From contig NC_092612.1 in assembly GCF_047663525.1 (NCBI RefSeq), positions 2,699,501 through 2,763,500 of the forward strand: a stretch of 64,000 nucleotides of DNA, written 5' to 3'. Shown here in pieces: positions 51,901 through 64,000 of this stretch. The DNA is from Anas platyrhynchos. Taxonomy: Eukaryota > Chordata > Aves > Anseriformes > Anatidae. The position numbers were made by a program, and so were the translations under genes. Below the pieces are notes generated by a model that ran no database searches, was not told the origin of the DNA, and saw only the letters and a list, made by a program, of their open reading frames with translations. Within the stretch, counting starts at the first letter, position 1. Each line of letters starts with the position of its first letter.

Positions 51901-54900
51901 CGGGACGGGCACGGGGGGGCTGCAGCCGGTGCCCCCGAGGGGACGGAGGGACGGGAGGAACGAGCGCCGCTCCCGCAGCCCCCTGAGACCACCCATAGCG
52001 GGGACACCGAGCCCTAAGCGGGGCTGCCCCCTCCCCATGTGATGCCCCAGCTGCCCCCCAGCCCCTCGCCCTCCTCCTCCGGGCTCGGGGGGGCTTCCTC
52101 CCACCCCCATCTCCTCCTGGGGGGGCCCTGCCCGCTCCCAGGGAGGCTCCAGCACCGCAGCGAGGGCTCCGCATCCCTCACACCCCCCAGTGTGGGAGCA
52201 GCAAGGAGGACGGGCACCCCCCCCCCGTGCCCCTTTGTCCCCCCCCCCCCGGGGGCCCCGCCACCCATTGTGCTCCCAAAGAGCTGGCCCGAAGCGGACG
52301 AGCGCGGGAGGGGCTGGGAGAAGCTGCCCGGTGCGCCCCGGCACCGCACAACGGGGACATTGTTCGGTGGCCGTGCAGCTGGGAGGCAGGAAGCCCCCCC
52401 CCAGCCGCCCATGGGACTCGGCCCCCACCCCTGTGGGGCCCGGCTGGGGGGCAAGGAGCTCCTGGGACCCGCAGAGGGGGCTGCAGGGAGCCCCCACCCC
52501 AACAAGCAGCGAGGGTTGGCCCCAGGGAGCAGCCTGCGGCCGCGGTGCCCTCGGGGATGCTGCGGGAGCACGGAGCCCGCAGAGGGACCGGGGCCACCCC
52601 CATGGGGGCAGCCTGGGGACCCCGACCCTTCCCTGGGGGGCTGTGCCCACCCTGGGGGGCCTGGGGATGGGTCAGAGCTCGGGGCAAAGGCGGGGGGAGG
52701 AGGGAATCAAAACTCCTTCACCTGTTGAGAGCTGACGGCAGCCTGAAGAGGTGGCCCTTCTCCATGGGGAGGTTCCCCCAGGGCATGGTCCTGCCAGGGG
52801 AAAAACAGTGGGGTTATGGGGGGGGGCGCTGCCCCACGGGGCCCCAAAACTCACCCAGCAGCCGGCCCGTGCAGAGCACAGCCCCTCAACAACACCCCAC
52901 GGCCCCCACGAGGACACCGAGGCCCTGCGGAGGGAGAAACCCCAACGGCACCACAAGGGTCAGTGCCGGGGGGCCCCGAGCAGCCCCCCCGCTCCTTGGC
53001 CCTGGGGAAGGAGCGAGGAGCAAGAGGGACCCGAAGTGCCCGTGGGGGGGAGGAGGGGAGCCCCCCGACCTCCTGCTGGGGGCTGTAGGGCCTGCTGTGG
53101 GTGCACAGGGCTTGCAGTGGGGTGTGCAGGGGCAGCTCAGGGGGCTGTAGGGCCTGCTATGGGGTTTTTTAGGGCCTGCCATGGGTGCAGGGGGGCAGCT
53201 GGGGGGTTCATGGAGCAGTGGCTCTGCCCTGGGAGGCGCAGAGGGCACTGGGGGCACGGGATGGGGCCAGGGCCACAGACCCAGGCCGAAATTCACGGCA
53301 CGGAGCGGCTCCGCCACCGCAACCCATGGCCACGGCTCGGCCCCGGGAACGGGAACGGGAGGAGGAGGAGGAGGAGGAGGAGGGACGCAGGAGCTGTGCC
53401 GGGCACCAGGAGGAAGGGCAGCCTGGAAAACGAAGCCCTGAGCGAGCTCCGAAGGGCTGAGCTGAGCCCAACCGGCTCCAGAAGCACCCAGGAGGGACGG
53501 AGCAGAGCCAGGGGCTGCTCTGTGCCCAAATCCCCACCGTTTTCCCCTAAAAGCACCCCCAGGGGGGCAGCGCCGGGAGGAACCGGGCAGGGCAGAGCTG
53601 CTCCTGCTCCCCCAGCAATTCCCAACCTCCCCTCGCAGGGGGAGCCACCCAAATCCTCCCGGCCCCGTCTGGCCCCGGGCACGGCACCGAGGGGGCTGGG
53701 GGCAGGGGGGCAGAGCTCTGGGAGCAGCTCTGTGGGGTCTTTACCTCCTCCAGCTGGGCTCCGGCGGGGGCGACAGGTAGGTGGGGCCATAGGGCGAGCT
53801 GTCGATGTGGGGGGTGCGTTAAGGAGCCAACGGGGGCAGCCGAGGGGGCGCAGCAGCGGCGGGGGGGGCACGGGGAGCGGGGAAGGAGCCCGAGAATAGG
53901 GCCGGGGGAGGGGGCTGCAAAAGGATATCTGGCGCACGTAGCGGCGCAGGGGGGACATCATCCGGCGGGGGTCCCGCTGCACCCTCTCCACCAGCCCGTG
54001 GTGCCGCGTGCTGCGCGTCGAGTCCAGCGGCGAGTGCAGGGGGCCCTGCGGGGAGCAGAGGGGGGAAGGATCAGAGCCCGGGCGCGACCGAGGGTCCCAA
54101 ACGGACCCGGGGCGGGCGGGGGGGGGTCACGAGGAACCGTCCCCTCGTCCCTCGGTGCCCCGTGCACTCACCTGGAAGTCGGAGACGCCGCTGCCGATCT
54201 GGTTGACGTTGGGCAGCGAGCCGCTGTAGTAGGGGCCCCGGCTGTGCGCCAGCCTCAGCTTCTGCGCCTGCAGCTGGGCCACCCGGGGAGGGGACAGAGG
54301 GGAGAGGGGAGTCAGGGGGGGGCCGAGCACCCCCAGCCCCGCACCGTCCGGCAGGTTTAGGGCAGGGCATCCAGCCCCCCACCGCCGGGCGCTCTGCTGG
54401 CACCGCAGCGGGGTCAGGGCGGCCCCGCTCAAGGCCAGGGGAGGCCGAGGGATGGAGCCATGGAAACCACAGGCGGGAGATAACCGGGAACGGCTCGGCC
54501 CTAACGGGGTCCCCCCCGCAGCACGGGGCGGCCACCAGCACCCCCAAACGCAGACCCCAACCCCGGGGCTGTGGGGCCGAGGCGCAGCGGGACCCCGGGA
54601 GCAGCCCCAGAGGAGGCTGCGGGCAGGAAACCTGCAGCAAATCCCCGGGCTTAAGAGCAGCGAAATCCAGATCCAGGGGAAAAAAAACAAAACAAAAACA
54701 AAAACAAAATTAAAAAAACAACAGCAAAAAAAAAAAAAAAAGGAGATTTAGCCAACAGCTGGCTGCGCTGGCACCGCAGGGCCTTAAGGTCCTGGGATCC
54801 TGCTCCAAGCTCCGGCCGCGTCCCTGCGGGGGCCAAACGGGGCCGGCCCCAGGAGGAGCCCCCGGGTGCTGGGGGAGCACCAGGAAAACACCGGAGAGGC

Positions 54901-56296
54901 CGCTACGGACCCCAAATCCGCAGGACAGGGGCTGGAGGAGCCCGGGAGGAGGCGGCAGCTCCCAGGGGATGCGGAGGGGGACCGGGGCCAGCGACCGGGG
55001 CTGCCCCGTGCCCGGTGCCCGGCTGCGGGGGGGGCGAGGAGGACAGCGGAGGCGCCTCCCCCCCGGCCCCGCTGCTCATTAACCAGCTGTTTGCTGTGCA
55101 AACACCGCCCGCCGCCCGCCAGCCCCCTCCCAAAGCCTGCGGGGCGCTGAGCGGGGCAGGGTGGGACCCCACGGGGCAACGGGGGCGGCTCCGGGCCCAC
55201 AGCCCCGCCAGGCAGCCTCGGCTCCCCGGGATTGGGGTCACCGGGGGTGGCCGCCTCGCCTGTCCCAGGGGTCTCCAGCCCCAATTTTGGAAAACCCCCG
55301 GGGGTTTTGCCCCGTTTTCCCCGAGCAGCCAGAGCCCGTTCCCGGTGGGGCCGGTGCTGAGCGAGGCACGGAGCAGAACCCGGTGCTGCCCCCCCCAGAG
55401 GGGGGGGGACACGGCTCCTTTGGTCCCAAAAAACGGGAATTTGGTCCCCCGGGGGGCTGCGAGCGGGACCCCCGCGGCACGGGGCAGCACCGGCCCCGCC
55501 GAGCTCCCTGTGAGCATCCCCAGGGATGGAGCAGGCGCCGCTCCCGGGGGGGGCACCGGGCCCGGGGGGGCCTCGAGCGGCCGCTGCCGGTGCCTGGGGG
55601 GGAGCCGCCACCCCCGGGAGAGCCCCGGGACCCCCCCCCCACCGGGACCCCCCCCCCCGGGGCTCGGCCCTGTCCCGGTTCGGGGGTGACCCCGGCCCCA
55701 CACACGGCGGTGGCGGCCACGTGCGGCCCCGCGTGGGGGAATTATTGATGATTTTGGTTAAAAAAAAATATATAATTTACAATTAAAAACACACCGAGGG
55801 GAAGGGGAAGCGGGGCCGGCGGGGAGCTGCTTCCATCCTGGGCCCCCCCCAGGCCCCTCCAGGCCCCCCCCAGGCAGCGGCCCCGCTCCCCCCCGGGCCC
55901 CCCCCACCCTCCCCGGGCCCTGAAGCCCCCGGTACCCCCCCGGTACCCCCGTTAAACCCCCGTTCCCCCCCCAATGCCCCCCTCACCCCCCTTCCCACCC
56001 CCTCCCCCGCCCCCCCCCCCCTCCCCCGCCCCCCCCGTGCCCCCGTTCCCCGCCCCCTCCCCCCCCGGTCTCCCCCCGGTGCCCCCCTCCCGGTGCCGTC
56101 CCGCATCCGGCGGGGCGTTGCTCACCCGTGTGGAGCAGATCTCCATCATCACCTCCTCGAAGGCCGCCGTCTCCTCCGCCTGCCGCTGTTTCTGCAGCGC
56201 GATTTTCTCGCTGAATTTCCGCGGGTTCGAGGCCCCGGCCCCGGCCGAGGAACCCGCACCGGGCCCGGGCCCGGCCCCCGCGCCCGCCGCCGCCAT
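48948..56296 (-). CDS. CRTC2: CRTC2 (TORC2), CREB-regulated co-activator, 14 coding exons
   Basis: CRTC2 is a CREB co-activator that shuttles to the nucleus when dephosphorylated and drives cAMP and fasting responses. Coding exons: 56126-56296, 54172-54273, 53929-54045, 53745-53806, 52722-52790, 51768-51871, 51634-51663 (a 30-nt microexon), 51442-51506, 51177-51226, 50820-51064, 50050-50498, 49555-49824, 49245-49422, 48948-49156. All phases agree; the product is 706 aa (human 693). The N-terminal CREB-binding coiled coil contains [26 protein letters not shown]-type sites are kept: [13 protein letters not shown] near residue 70, [10 protein letters not shown] with Ser177 matching human Ser171, and RPRSCEVPG matching human Ser275. 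The C-terminus SFRTDRLQ follows the transactivation domain. The intron 53807-53928 is U12-type AT-AC. The start at 56294-56296 is in a TISU context; an in-frame upstream ATG near 56351-56353 could extend it. Confidence 0.96.
50230..50485 (-). repeat. CRTC2: in-frame [10 protein letters not shown] repeats within a CRTC2 exon
   Basis: The 50050-50498 exon encodes about nine variants of a Ser/Leu/Asn/Pro motif such as [17 protein letters not shown] and SSLSNQSLP. The DNA shows the matching 24-33-bp imperfect tandem repeat. Human CRTC2 has only a couple of such copies here ([12 protein letters not shown]), so the block appears expanded. Confidence 0.75.
51872..52721 (-). other. CRTC2: CRTC2 intron between exons 5 and 6
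   Basis: This is an 850-bp GC-rich intron with no recognisable internal feature. Long open frames crossing it and its neighbours (for example about 51268-52650, minus) are chance frames in stop-poor GC-rich DNA. Confidence 0.75.
52791..53744 (-). other. CRTC2: CRTC2 intron between exons 4 and 5
   Basis: This is a 954-bp intron. At 53085-53215 it carries a few copies of the GGGGCTGTAGGGCCTGCTATGG-like unit, which is the reverse complement of the minisatellite unit in DENND4B intron 1. A GGA repeat lies at 53358-53383. Confidence 0.75.
53807..53928 (-). other. CRTC2: U12-type AT-AC intron of CRTC2
   Basis: The exon ends ...GTGCGCCAG and the intron opens with ATATCCTTTT, the U12 AT-AC donor consensus. 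It closes with TCCTTAAC (plus coordinates 53818-53825) about 12 nt before a terminal AC and the next exon ATCGACAGC. Using these borders restores the reading frame [13 protein letters not shown], as in human RYTRH-IDSSPYS. No GT-AG pair does so. Confidence 0.93.
54274..56125 (-). other. CRTC2: CRTC2 intron 1
   Basis: This 1.85-kb intron contains an A-rich block at 54680-54742 with CAAAA units, an isolated AT-rich island at 55739-55790, and long C runs at 55850-56080 just downstream of exon 1. No gene is supported. Confidence 0.75.
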
Positions 56297-56299
56297 CTT
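56285..56299 (-). promoter_or_regulatory. CRTC2: TISU-type translation start element of CRTC2
   Basis: The bases around the start read GAAGATGGCGGC on the minus strand, an exact match to the TISU consensus SAASATGGCGGC. TISU elements combine a YY1 site with an initiator codon used by mRNAs having a very short 5' UTR. A GCC-triplet run lies just upstream (56318-56343). Confidence 0.65.
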
Positions 56300-56339
56300 C
56301 CCTGCTCGGGCCGCTCCGGCCGCCGCCGCCGCCGCCGCC

Positions 56340-56560
56340 GCCGCGCGGGGCATGCTGGGGAGGCGAGTCCGCGGGCCGGGTGCCGCCACGGGGCGGAGTG
56401 GGCGGAGGGACTACAACTCCCAGAAGCCCCCGCGGCGCGGCTGTCGGGGCTGATGGGAAATGGAGTCCCCGCCCCCCTGGGAACGCCCCCGCGGGGCGCG
56501 GGGCGGGGAGGGCGGAGCTGACTACAAGTCCCGGCATGCACCGCGGGGCGGGGCCGGGTC
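56340..56560 (-). promoter_or_regulatory. CRTC2: CRTC2 promoter with ZNF143-like motifs
   Basis: ACTACAACTCCCAG at 56410-56423 and ACTACAAGTCCCGGCATGC at 56521-56539 match the ZNF143/SBS consensus. Minus-strand CTCCCCAGCATGC near 56346-56358 and ACTCCATTTCCCATCA near 56450-56466 are partial matches. GGGCGGAG and GGGGCGGGG SP1-type boxes lie between them. Confidence 0.6.
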
Positions 56561-56561
56561 A

Positions 56562-57015
56562 CCCCTCCCAGCCCGGAACAGAGCCCCCAGAGCCCCCCCC
56601 CCCCACCAGGAACCCCCCAAAATTGGGGTCCGAGCCCCCCCCAGCCCCAGACGCTGCCCTGCCCCCCCCCAGCCGTGCCCCCCCCATCACGGCCCCATCC
56701 AGGACCCTCCCCAGGAGGGGGCCCCACGGCCGAGCCCCCCCCAAATCCCCCCCCCGGCCCCACTCGCGACCACCCCCCACATCAGGGGGGGTCCCACTGC
56801 AGAGCCCCCCCCCCAGAATCCCCCCCCCATCCCATCACAGCCCCACTCAGGAGCCCCCCAATGAGCCCAAGAGGGGGTCTCACAGCCCAGCACCCCCCAG
56901 CCCCCCCCAAGGCCCCACTCACGACCCCCCCACGAGGGGGGGGTCCCACAGCCGAGCCCCCCCCCCAAAAAAAATCCCCCCCAGGCACAGGACACGAGCA
57001 CCACCTCCTCACCCA
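56562..57015. repeat. C-rich degenerate repeats between CRTC2 and SLC39A1
   Basis: The spacer is built of roughly 80-100-bp degenerate units sharing GGTCCCACAGCCGAGCCCCCCCC and CCCCACTCACGACC phrases. It separates the CRTC2 promoter from the SLC39A1 poly(A) signal. No coding sequence is supported. Confidence 0.6.
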
Positions 57016-57019
57016 GTCC

Positions 57020-57025
57020 TTTATT
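57020..57025 (-). terminator. SLC39A1: SLC39A1 poly(A) signal AATAAA
   Basis: TTTATT on the plus strand reads GCAATAAAGG on the minus strand, about 320 bases past the stop codon. The 3' UTR is therefore short, about 57000-57345. Confidence 0.75.
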
Positions 57026-57345
57026 GCTTCGCCCACACCCCCTGGGGGGGCAGGGTGCTGTAAGGGCACTTATTTTTTTTTTTAGGGGGGGCTGAGCGCC
57101 CCCCTGCATATCCCTGAATTGGGGGGGGGGTCTGGGAGAATGGGGGGGGGGGGGCGCCACCGGGGTGGGCAGGGAGCGGCACTGCTGGTGCAGGAGGGGA
57201 AACTGAGGCACGGGGCTGCTGGGGGGGGGGGCTGAGCCCCAAAAACCGCCCCCTTTGGCACTTGGTGGGGTATTGAGGGGGCATTTAACCCCTTGGGGGG
57301 GTGGCTCGGGGGGGTGACTCTGGGGGGTGCCCCCCCACCCGGGGC

Positions 57346-60621
<3,276 letters not shown>

Positions 60622-62426
60622 ATGGATCCGGACGAGCTGTGCCTGGGGGCCGACCCCTTCCTGCCCCCCTTTGGGGGCTGGGGGCCCCTCCCGGACACCG
60701 TGAGTGTGGCTGGGGTTTGGGGGGGGGCACACCGGGAGGTGCCACCCCCGCGGTCCCCACCGTGTCCCCCCCCCGGCCGCAGGACGGGACCCAGCCCGAG
60801 GAGCCGCTGGGCCCGGCCGTGGCCCCGGACGAGGTGTGCGGCCCCCCCAGGACCCCCCAGGACCCCCCCCCGGGGGATGGGGGGGAGCAGCCAGAGGAGC
60901 CCCCCCCCACCACCAACACCGTCTACGAGGTGGTCTGCACCGCCGGGCCCGCACACGGCGGGGTCACCATCCAGCTGGGTCAGTGGGGCTGGGGGGGGCT
61001 TATCCTGGGGGGGGGGTGCTCAGCCCGGGGGGGGCCGCATCCCGCAGGGCAGAGCATCACCCCCCCACCCCCCCCCCCCAGACTGGCTGCCCCCCGCGCT
61101 GCTGCCCCCCGAGTCCTGCATCATCACCACGCTGCCCACCCTGCCCCCCCCCACGGTGAGTCCGGCTCTGCTGCCCCCCCCCCAGCACTGTGCACCCCAA
61201 TTCCCCCCCCTCGCCCCCCCATTTCTCCCCGCAGCCCCCGGTCCTGCTGCTGTCGGAGGAGGAGCAGCGGCTGCTGGCGCAGGAGGGGGTGACGCTGCCC
61301 GGCTCCCTGCCCCTCACCAAGGTGGGTTTGGGGAGGGGGGGGTCCCGAGTTGGGGGGGGGGGGCAAGGTGGGGGTCCCAGCTCACCCCCCCCCGGCCGCA
61401 GCAGGCTGAGGAGCGCGTCCTGAAGAAGGTGCGGAGGAAAATCCGCAACAAGCAGTCGGCGCAGGACAGCCGCCGCAGGAGGAAGGAATACCTGGACGGG
61501 CTGGAGAGCAGGTGGGAGCCGGCAGGGACCCCCCCCCGTGTGCCCCCCACCCCCTCCTTCCTCTGGGGGGGCCCCTTCAGCACCCCCACCCCTCCCTGGG
61601 CAGGGCGGCCTCGTGCTCGGCACAGAACCAGGAGCTGCACAGGAAGGTTCAGGAGCTGGAGCAGCGCAACGGGTGAGCGATGGGGACCCCCGGGGGGGTG
61701 CAGGGCAACGCCTGGACCCCCCCCCCATTTGCCCCCCCCCACCTCGCCCCCCCCCCCAGGTCCCTGCTGAGCCAGCTGCAGGCGCTGCAGGCTCTCATCA
61801 AGCAGACGTCCAACAAAGCCGCCCAGACCAGCACCTGCGTCCTGGTACCCACACGCATACCCCCCCCCCCCCAAAAAGGGGCTCAGCCCCCCCCCCGGGG
61901 GCAGCGCACCCACGGGTGCCCCCCCCCCCGCACACCTCCTGGTGCTGTAACCCCACTCCTGTGTCCTCCCCCCCCCCCTAGATCCTGCTCTTCTCCCTGG
62001 TGCTCATCCTCTTCCCCAGCTACAGCCCCTTCTGCTGGGGCCGGGGGGGCCGCCGGGACCCCCCCCAGCCCACAGGAGGTAATGGGGAGCTGAGGGGGGC
62101 TGCGGGATCCCGGGGGGGGCGGCAGCAGCTGCCCCCAGCCCTGCCCGGTGCTCCCCGTCCCCGCAGTGATCTCCAGGCACATCCTGACCCGCACGGAGCC
62201 ACCGGCACCGGCTGGAGAAGCCCCGGGGACGTGGTGGCAGCTGGAAGAGCCGGGGGTGGCAGCGGAGAACGGTGCCAAGGGGGGGCAGGAGGACAGGCTG
62301 CCCCCCCCCGGTACGGAGCCAGGCACCAACTCCTCAGGCCGGGCTCCCCCAGGGGATCCGAGGGCTCAGCCGTGGCCGCGGGACGCAGCGGTGGCAGCAA
62401 AACAGGCGCACGGGGACGAGATGTGA
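60622..62426 (+). CDS. CREB3L4: CREB3L4 (AIbZIP), membrane-tethered bZIP factor, nine coding exons
   Basis: This is an ER/Golgi-anchored CREB3-family transcription factor, released by intramembrane proteolysis. Coding exons: 60622-60699, 60783-60978, 61082-61155, 61235-61321, 61405-61511 (or from 61402), 61604-61672, 61760-61844, 61982-62078, 62167-62426. They join in frame to 350 aa (human 395). It starts [17 protein letters not shown]. The basic region [20 protein letters not shown] and a leucine zipper span about residues 150-225. It is followed by [12 protein letters not shown] and the transmembrane helix [17 protein letters not shown] (about 233-250). The C-terminus HGDEM matches human HADEM. 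Synteny between SLC39A1 and JTB supports CREB3L4 over CREB3L3. The N-terminal acidic region is shorter than in human. Confidence 0.94.
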
Positions 62427-62587
62427 CAGCCAGTGGGGAACGGCCCCACTCGGGGGGCTGGGAGCCACCCTGGGACCGGGGGGGGGCAGTTGGGCCCCCC
62501 CCCCACCATACCCCAGGCAGGGGCTCTGGGTGCCCCCCATGCACAGCGCAGGGAGGGGAGCTCCGTGCTCGCAGGCGGCTTCTGGTG

Positions 62588-62593
62588 AATAAA
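62588..62593 (+). terminator. CREB3L4: CREB3L4 poly(A) signal AATAAA
   Basis: GTGAATAAACCC lies 162 bases past the stop codon. Cleavage is expected near 62610. Confidence 0.8.
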
Positions 62594-62731
62594 CCCACGC
62601 CCGCTCTGCACCCAAACGTGGCTGGGGGGGGGGCTCGGCGAGGAAGGGGGCACCCCCGGGGGCAGCGGGGCACAACCGGGAGGCACGGCCCAGTCCCAGG
62701 AGGACAAACACCAGGGTGATAACGACCGGGC

Positions 62732-62737
62732 TTTATT
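62732..62737 (-). terminator. JTB: JTB poly(A) signal AATAAA
   Basis: TTTATT on the plus strand reads GCAATAAAGC on the minus strand, about 210 bases past the JTB stop. It faces the CREB3L4 signal, so the two genes end tail to tail about 100-140 bp apart. Confidence 0.8.
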
Positions 62738-62947
62738 GCACGCCCCCAGGGCACCGGGCTCCCCGCACAGCCCAAATCGCCACCGGGACCCCACGGGGCA
62801 CCCGCAGCATCCACGGGGGCATGGCAGAGCGGGGCGGGGGGCCCGGGGATGCTCCTTCCTCCTCCTCCTCCTCTTCCTCCTGCTTTGGGAACGGAGCCGA
62901 GTCCCCTCGGTGCGGGTGCCGCTGCCGTGCCTGGTGCCCCGCGGGCG

Positions 62948-63994
62948 CTAGATGGACTCGATTTGCTTGCGGACCTTCTCCAGCGCCTTCCTGTCCAGCA
63001 CGCGCTGCCGGCACACCACCAGCACCGCGAACACGGCTGCCACGCACATCATGGTGCCCACGAACCTCCAGAAGACGTGAGCCTCCAGCACCGCCGAGCG
63101 GCAGCTGCGGGGAGGGGGAGAAGAAGGAGAAAATAAAAGGAGGAGGAGAGGGGGGGGAACGGCCCCAACGCGGCCCCGTCCATGTCCCCCCGGCCCCTCG
63201 CCCACCTCTTGAACTCGTCCCGCTTGGAGGCGGCGCAGCTGATGCGCTCCACGAAGCCGGTGGGGCCGCACTCCGGGACCGTCTTCTGCAAGAGAGAGGG
63301 GTCGGGGCGAGGCGCCGTGAGGCCGGGCAGGGGGCACGGGGATGGGGACGGTGCCGGTACCGGTACCGGGGGAGGGGCAGCCCCGCGGGGGTCACTCACC
63401 GCCTGGAAGCTGGAGCAGCGGCCGCACTCCTGCGCCACCACGAAGTCCTCCAGCTGCCAGCACGGCGTGCTCGGCGTGGAGCTCGCTGCGGGCACGGTGT
63501 GGGCGCTGAGCAGGGGTCGGGAACCGGGACCGGTCCCCAGCCCCGAGCCCCGGTTCCAGTCCTGGTCCCGGTCCTCTGGTCCCGGCCCTGAGCCCTGGTC
63601 CCAGCCCTAGTCCCAGTTCCAGCCCCAGTCCCAGTCCACCGGTCCCAGCCCCGTGCCCCGGTCCCGGTCCCAAGCCCCGGTCCCCATCCCCCGGTCACAG
63701 TCCCGGTTCTAGCCCCTGGTCCCGGTCCCCAGCCCTGGTCCCTGCCCTGGTCCCGGTTCCAGCCCCTGTCTCCAGCCCCCAGTCCCGGTCCACCGGTCCC
63801 AGCCCCGTGCCCCGGTCCCGGTCCCAAGCCCCGGACCCCAGCCCCCGGGCCCAGTTCCAGTCCCAGCCCCTGGTCCCGGTCCCCAGCCTCCGGTTCCAGC
63901 CCCAAGCCCCGGTCCCGGTCCCCCGGTGCCGGTTCCCATCCCCGCCCCGCACCCACCCGATCGCCGCTCCTCGCCCACCGCCGCCGCCGCCGCC
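62948..63994 (-). CDS. JTB: JTB (jumping translocation breakpoint protein), partial, 5' end beyond window
   Basis: This encodes a small type-I membrane protein linked to mitochondria and cytokinesis. Visible coding exons are 63957-63994 (tentative), 63400-63485, 63206-63285 and 62948-63104, all in frame. The ectodomain keeps six cysteines in the human pattern (PCW, EC, RC, PEC, SC, SC). The transmembrane segment is VGTMMCVAAVFAVLVVC, and the tail LDRKALEKVRKQIESI is identical to human. The most upstream piece encodes AAAAVGEERRS and joins SASSTPSTPCW, corresponding to human EEKLSASTSNLPCW. Whether it starts at the AG near 63995 or continues past the edge is unclear. The start codon and most of the signal peptide are outside the window. 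Confidence 0.9.
63500..63935. repeat. CCCCGGTCCCGGTCCCAGCC minisatellite in a JTB intron
   Basis: Intron 63486-63956 is filled by 6-bp CCGGTC/CCAGCC units grouped into longer blocks. A block of about 180 bp with GTCCACCGGTCCCAGCCCCG begins near 63634 and recurs near 63786. The reverse strand reads GGGACC, the same hexamer as in the SLC39A1/CREB3L4 spacer array. Confidence 0.85.
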
Positions 63995-64000
63995 CTGCGG

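Noticed and set aside
50608-52650. 460-469-codon frames on both strands across CRTC2 introns
   Set aside because: They span real CRTC2 splice sites and introns. Only the exon-sized parts of the correct frame match CRTC2.
62167-62426. identity as CREB3L3 or CREB3 instead of CREB3L4
   Set aside because: The C-terminus HGDEM, the zipper-to-membrane segment [12 protein letters not shown] and the location between SLC39A1 and JTB all point to CREB3L4.

Overview
This window looks like vertebrate nuclear DNA, most likely a bird GC-rich microchromosome. The basis is spliced genes with canonical GT-AG introns, very high GC, long C and G runs, intronic minisatellites, almost no recognisable interspersed repeats, and compact genes. 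Exon-by-exon translation identifies six protein genes in the order GATAD2B(-), DENND4B(-), CRTC2(-), SLC39A1(-), CREB3L4(+), JTB(-). This is the same order and orientation as human 1q21.3. The species is not readable from the sequence alone; a bird chromosome-25-like segment is my inference.

Layout. 1-1743: probable GATAD2B 3' UTR and flank. 1744-13596: the ten coding exons of GATAD2B (591 aa, a NuRD subunit). 13597-33452: its 20-kb first intron, with CpG-rich patches, TATA-like motifs and AT-rich possibly conserved islands. 33455-34100: CpG-island promoter with six CCAAT boxes. 34233-47600: DENND4B (26 coding exons, about 1454 aa), whose introns hold five different minisatellites. 48300-56300: CRTC2 (14 coding exons, 706 aa) with a U12-type AT-AC intron, a TISU start context and ZNF143-like promoter motifs. 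57020-59633: SLC39A1/ZIP1 (341 aa). 59634-60621: head-to-head spacer with SLC39A1, made largely of a minisatellite. 60622-62593: CREB3L4 (350 aa). 62732-64000: JTB, running off the right edge.

Functionally this is a set of housekeeping or regulatory genes rather than an operon: a chromatin repressor, a Rab GEF, a CREB co-activator, a zinc importer, a membrane-tethered bZIP factor and a small transmembrane protein. Reading frames and splice phases agree at every junction I checked, with one exception: a single-base frame break next to a C5 run in DENND4B. I saw no complete transposon, retroviral element, tRNA or rRNA gene, or CRISPR array. I found no unknown multigene system. The unusual material is in the splice sites, the promoters and the intronic repeats.
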